Assembly (NCBI GenBank): GCA_944393455.1
Contig: CALYAH010000108.1
Location: forward strand, 1 to 6,199
Source: an uncultured Clostridia bacterium
GTDB taxonomy: Bacteria > Bacillota > Clostridia > TANB77 > CAG-508
Direction: 5' to 3'
DNA: 6,199 bases
Position numbers and translations under genes: made by a program. Position 1 is the first letter of the stretch. Each line of letters starts with the position of its first letter. Positions 5,292 to 6,199 of the stretch are shown here, piece by piece. Below the pieces are notes generated by a model that saw nothing but the letters and a program-made list of their open reading frames with translations, was not told the origin of the DNA and ran no database searches.

Positions 5292-5320
5292 TTGAAAGAT
5301 TATGTAAAATATGGTATAAT
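5292..5320 (+). promoter_or_regulatory. Extended -10 sigma-A promoter for the 83-aa gene
   Basis: TTGAAA (5292-5297), a 17-nt spacer and TATAAT (5315-5320) preceded by TGG, i.e. an extended -10 element. Predicted start near 5327, which falls inside the left arm of the terminator hairpin immediately downstream. The likely target is the gene starting at 5405. Confidence 0.8.
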
Positions 5321-5362
5321 AGAACTGATTACAAAATTGTTTTGTAATTAGTTCTTCTTTTT
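5321..5362 (+). terminator. Terminator of the spoVM operon, overlapping the next gene's transcription start
   Basis: The 16-nt arms 5321-5336 and 5340-5355 pair fully, counting one G-U, around a 3-nt TTG loop. A T-rich tail TCTTTTT follows. The hairpin begins on the base right after a TATAAT box. Read-through from spoVM would form the whole stem; RNA started at the local promoter would lack its base. Confidence 0.78.
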
Positions 5363-5388
5363 CGTATAAATAGCATTAAATAAATGGC

Positions 5389-5394
5389 AGGAGG
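5389..5394 (+). promoter_or_regulatory. Ribosome binding site that sets the GTG start at 5405
   Basis: AGGAGG, 10 nt before GTG 5405, is the only strong Shine-Dalgarno match here. An in-frame ATG at 5384 lies upstream of it and has no such site, so the GTG is preferred and the site is not coding. Confidence 0.75.
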
Positions 5395-5404
5395 AAAAAA
5401 TAAA

Positions 5405-5656
5405 GTGGAAGAAAAGATTTTAAAAGAAATAAAAAAAATTGTTGACGATGGAGGAATTGTCACTATTGATTGCAAAAGGTATGAATATGTACCAGCGCCG
5501 ATGAGAGATTTGGAGAATTGTATTAATTTTGTTAAAATTGATGAAAGCATAAAAATGAACAAATTAATAAAAAAATTACAAAAGGAACTTACAGTAGTGC
5601 AAACAGATCCAATGATTTATATAATAGGAAAAAGAGGAACAAGTATAGTGGTTTAG
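5405..5656 (+). CDS. Uncharacterised 83-aa cytosolic protein
   Basis: No family recognised. It begins at GTG 5405 because AGGAGG lies 10 nt upstream; the ATG at 5384 is less likely. Visible features are a charged N-terminal helix (EEKILKEIKKIVDDGG, 2-17), a short strand IVTID (18-22), a Tyr-rich segment KRYEYVPAP (24-32), a Lys-rich helix about 49-67 (SIKMNKLIKKLQKEL) and a final strand MIYIIGKRGTSIVV. Cysteines at 23 and 39 are not spaced like a metal site. There is no signal peptide or membrane span. It has its own promoter and a terminator that overlaps its stop codon, so it is a monocistronic unit between spoVM and rpmB, where B. subtilis has no gene. Clear start, stop and flanking signals argue it is real. 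Function cannot be stated. Confidence 0.75.
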   Translation: MEEKILKEIKKIVDDGGIVTIDCKRYEYVPAPMRDLENCINFVKIDESIKMNKLIKKLQKELTVVQTDPMIYIIGKRGTSIVV

Positions 5657-5677
5657 TATTAAACCCTATACTTTTTT
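5641..5677 (+). terminator. Intrinsic terminator of the 83-aa gene
   Basis: AAGTATAG (5641-5648) pairs with CTATACTT (5666-5673), and GGTTTA (5650-5655) with TAAACC (5660-5665), giving a 14-bp stem with a single bulged T at 5649 and a 4-nt loop. A run of six T residues ends at 5677. The stem covers the last codons and the stop. Confidence 0.87.
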
Positions 5678-5695
5678 ATTTCATTCAAAAGTAAC

Positions 5696-5724
5696 AAAAA
5701 AAGAGCTTGTTTTAAGCTCTTTTT
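5696..5724 (-). terminator. Intrinsic terminator of rpmB
   Basis: An 11-bp perfect stem (5698-5708 with 5714-5724, core AAGAGCTT/AAGCTCTT) with a 5-nt loop. On the minus strand it ends in seven T residues. It overlaps the rpmB stop codon and faces the terminator at 5641-5677. Confidence 0.88.
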
Positions 5725-5909
5725 ACTTTTCCATCTCTTAAACATTTAGCACATACATAGATTCTTTTTACTTCACCATCTACTTCAGCTTTAACGCTTC
5801 TTAAGTTTGGTTTCCAAGTACGTGGTGATCTTTTACTTATATGAGAACGAGTAATGCTAAGTTTATTTCCATGACTAGCTGTTTTTTCACAAATTGCACA
5901 TTTTGCCAT
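5712..5909 (-). CDS. rpmB: Ribosomal protein L28 (bL28), zinc-ribbon form
   Basis: A component of the large ribosomal subunit. It is 65 aa, close to the 62 aa of B. subtilis. The typical core is present: RSHISKRSPRTWKPNLRSV (21-39) and the C-terminal VYV-like strand with DGKVKRA. Two CxxC pairs, C4/C7 and C53/C56, make it the C+ (zinc-binding) form; the C- paralogue used under zinc limitation lacks them. The start at 5909 has AGGAGGT 12 nt upstream, slightly long but the only good site; extending to 5984 adds a non-homologous stretch that covers the promoter. The gene is monocistronic on the minus strand, with a promoter at 5956-5984. It is in its conserved place next to spoVM, although here the two genes are convergent with an extra gene between them. 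Confidence 0.95.
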   Translation of the reverse strand: MAKCAICEKTASHGNKLSITRSHISKRSPRTWKPNLRSVKAEVDGEVKRIYVCAKCLRDGKVKRA

Positions 5910-5955
5910 ATCTAAATCGCACCTCCTAATTTTTTTAATAAACTGACTATTGATA

Positions 5956-5984
5956 AGTTTATCACAAAAGAGAAAAAAAAACAA
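5956..5984 (-). promoter_or_regulatory. Probable promoter of rpmB
   Basis: On the minus strand, TTGTTT (5984-5979), a 17-nt spacer and TAAACT (5961-5956) preceded by TGA, an extended -10. The leader is about 40 nt. The -10 overlaps a short inverted repeat (ATAAACT 5938-5944 with AGTTTAT 5956-5962) of unknown meaning. Confidence 0.55.
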
Positions 5985-6012
5985 GTATTTTTTGAAAATT
6001 ATAAAAAATTCC

Positions 6013-6040
6013 TTGCAAAATGGGAAAAATGTGGTATAAT
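6013..6040 (+). promoter_or_regulatory. Extended -10 promoter of tig
   Basis: TTGCAA (6013-6018), a 16-nt spacer and TATAAT (6035-6040) preceded by TGG. The core TGGTATAAT is the same as in the promoter at 5292-5320. It gives a leader of about 30 nt with AAAGGA 9 nt before the tig start. Confidence 0.82.
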
Positions 6041-6075
6041 AATTAGGCTATATAAAAACGAAAGGATTGAAAGAA

Positions 6076-6199
6076 ATGAATTGTAAAGTAGAAAAAACAA
6101 AAAATGCAAATGAAGTAAAATTAGAAATAACAGTTGAGGCTGCAAAATTTGATGAAGCCATAAAAAAAGTATATTTTAAAAGTGCTAAATATTTCAATA
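6076..6199 (+). CDS. tig: Trigger factor, N-terminal start (3' truncated by window edge)
   Basis: A ribosome-associated chaperone with peptidyl-prolyl isomerase activity that binds nascent chains at the exit tunnel near L23. Only 41 codons are present: MNCKVEKTKNANEVKLEITV, then EAAKFDEAIKKVYFKSAKYF, then N. This matches the start of the ribosome-binding domain (V-K-L-E-I-x-V-x-x-x-x-F-D-x-A-x-x-x-x-Y-x-x-x-A-K-x-F-N). The ribosome-docking GFRKGK signature would lie only a few residues past the edge and cannot be seen. The ATG at 6076 has AAAGGA upstream and a good promoter. In many Bacillota tig is followed by clpP and clpX, which cannot be tested here. Confidence 0.9.
   Translation, partial: MNCKVEKTKNANEVKLEITVEAAKFDEAIKKVYFKSAKYFN

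Noticed and set aside
5329..5562. Minus-strand open frame opposite the 83-aa gene
   Set aside because: It overlaps a gene with promoter, GTG start and terminator on the other strand and has no promoter or ribosome binding site of its own.

Overview
The window comes from an AT-rich, spore-forming member of the Bacillota, most likely a clostridial relative. The evidence is A/T-ending codons throughout, strong AGGAGG-type ribosome binding sites, a SpoVM-like sporulation peptide and a zinc-ribbon form of ribosomal protein L28. No species can be named from the sequence alone.

Layout. The left edge holds the 3' end of rpe (ribulose-phosphate 3-epimerase, +), which ends in a bidirectional terminator. 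Facing it on the minus strand are a bactofilin-like, membrane-anchored repeat protein (285-1493) and nth (endonuclease III, 1779-2423). Between these two lies a MITE-like element with 38-bp perfect terminal inverted repeats (1598-1776). Divergent from nth, behind a consensus sigma-A promoter, is a 234-aa protein (2588-3292) that looks like a C39-type papain-fold domain without its catalytic residues. Next comes a minus-strand two-gene unit: an IS91-like Y2 HUH transposase (3715-4845) and, 27 nt downstream, an 85-aa highly acidic protein (3430-3687) whose last residues, DDDSLPF, resemble the C-terminal tip of single-stranded DNA-binding protein. To the right is a plus-strand pair of tiny genes, a 49-aa membrane peptide (5021-5170) and a 24-aa SpoVM-like peptide (5191-5265). 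They are followed by an 83-aa protein of unknown function (5405-5656), rpmB (L28, minus, 5712-5909) and the first 41 codons of tig (trigger factor, +, 6076 to the edge).

How it fits together. In Bacillus subtilis rpe, thiN, spoVM and rpmB are consecutive. Here rpe, spoVM and rpmB keep that order, but thiN is not seen and about 4.8 kb lies between rpe and spoVM. That stretch includes two mobile-looking elements, so it reads as a conserved housekeeping/sporulation neighbourhood opened by accessory DNA. Most genes are short transcription units with their own promoter and terminator; exceptions are the transposase/acidic-protein pair and the 49-aa/spoVM pair.

Most novel candidate: the transposase-linked acidic protein with an SSB-like tail. 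IS91-type transposition passes through single-stranded DNA, so a small protein that mimics the SSB tip could recruit or titrate host SSB-binding repair and replication proteins. This is inference from a short C-terminal motif plus gene context.
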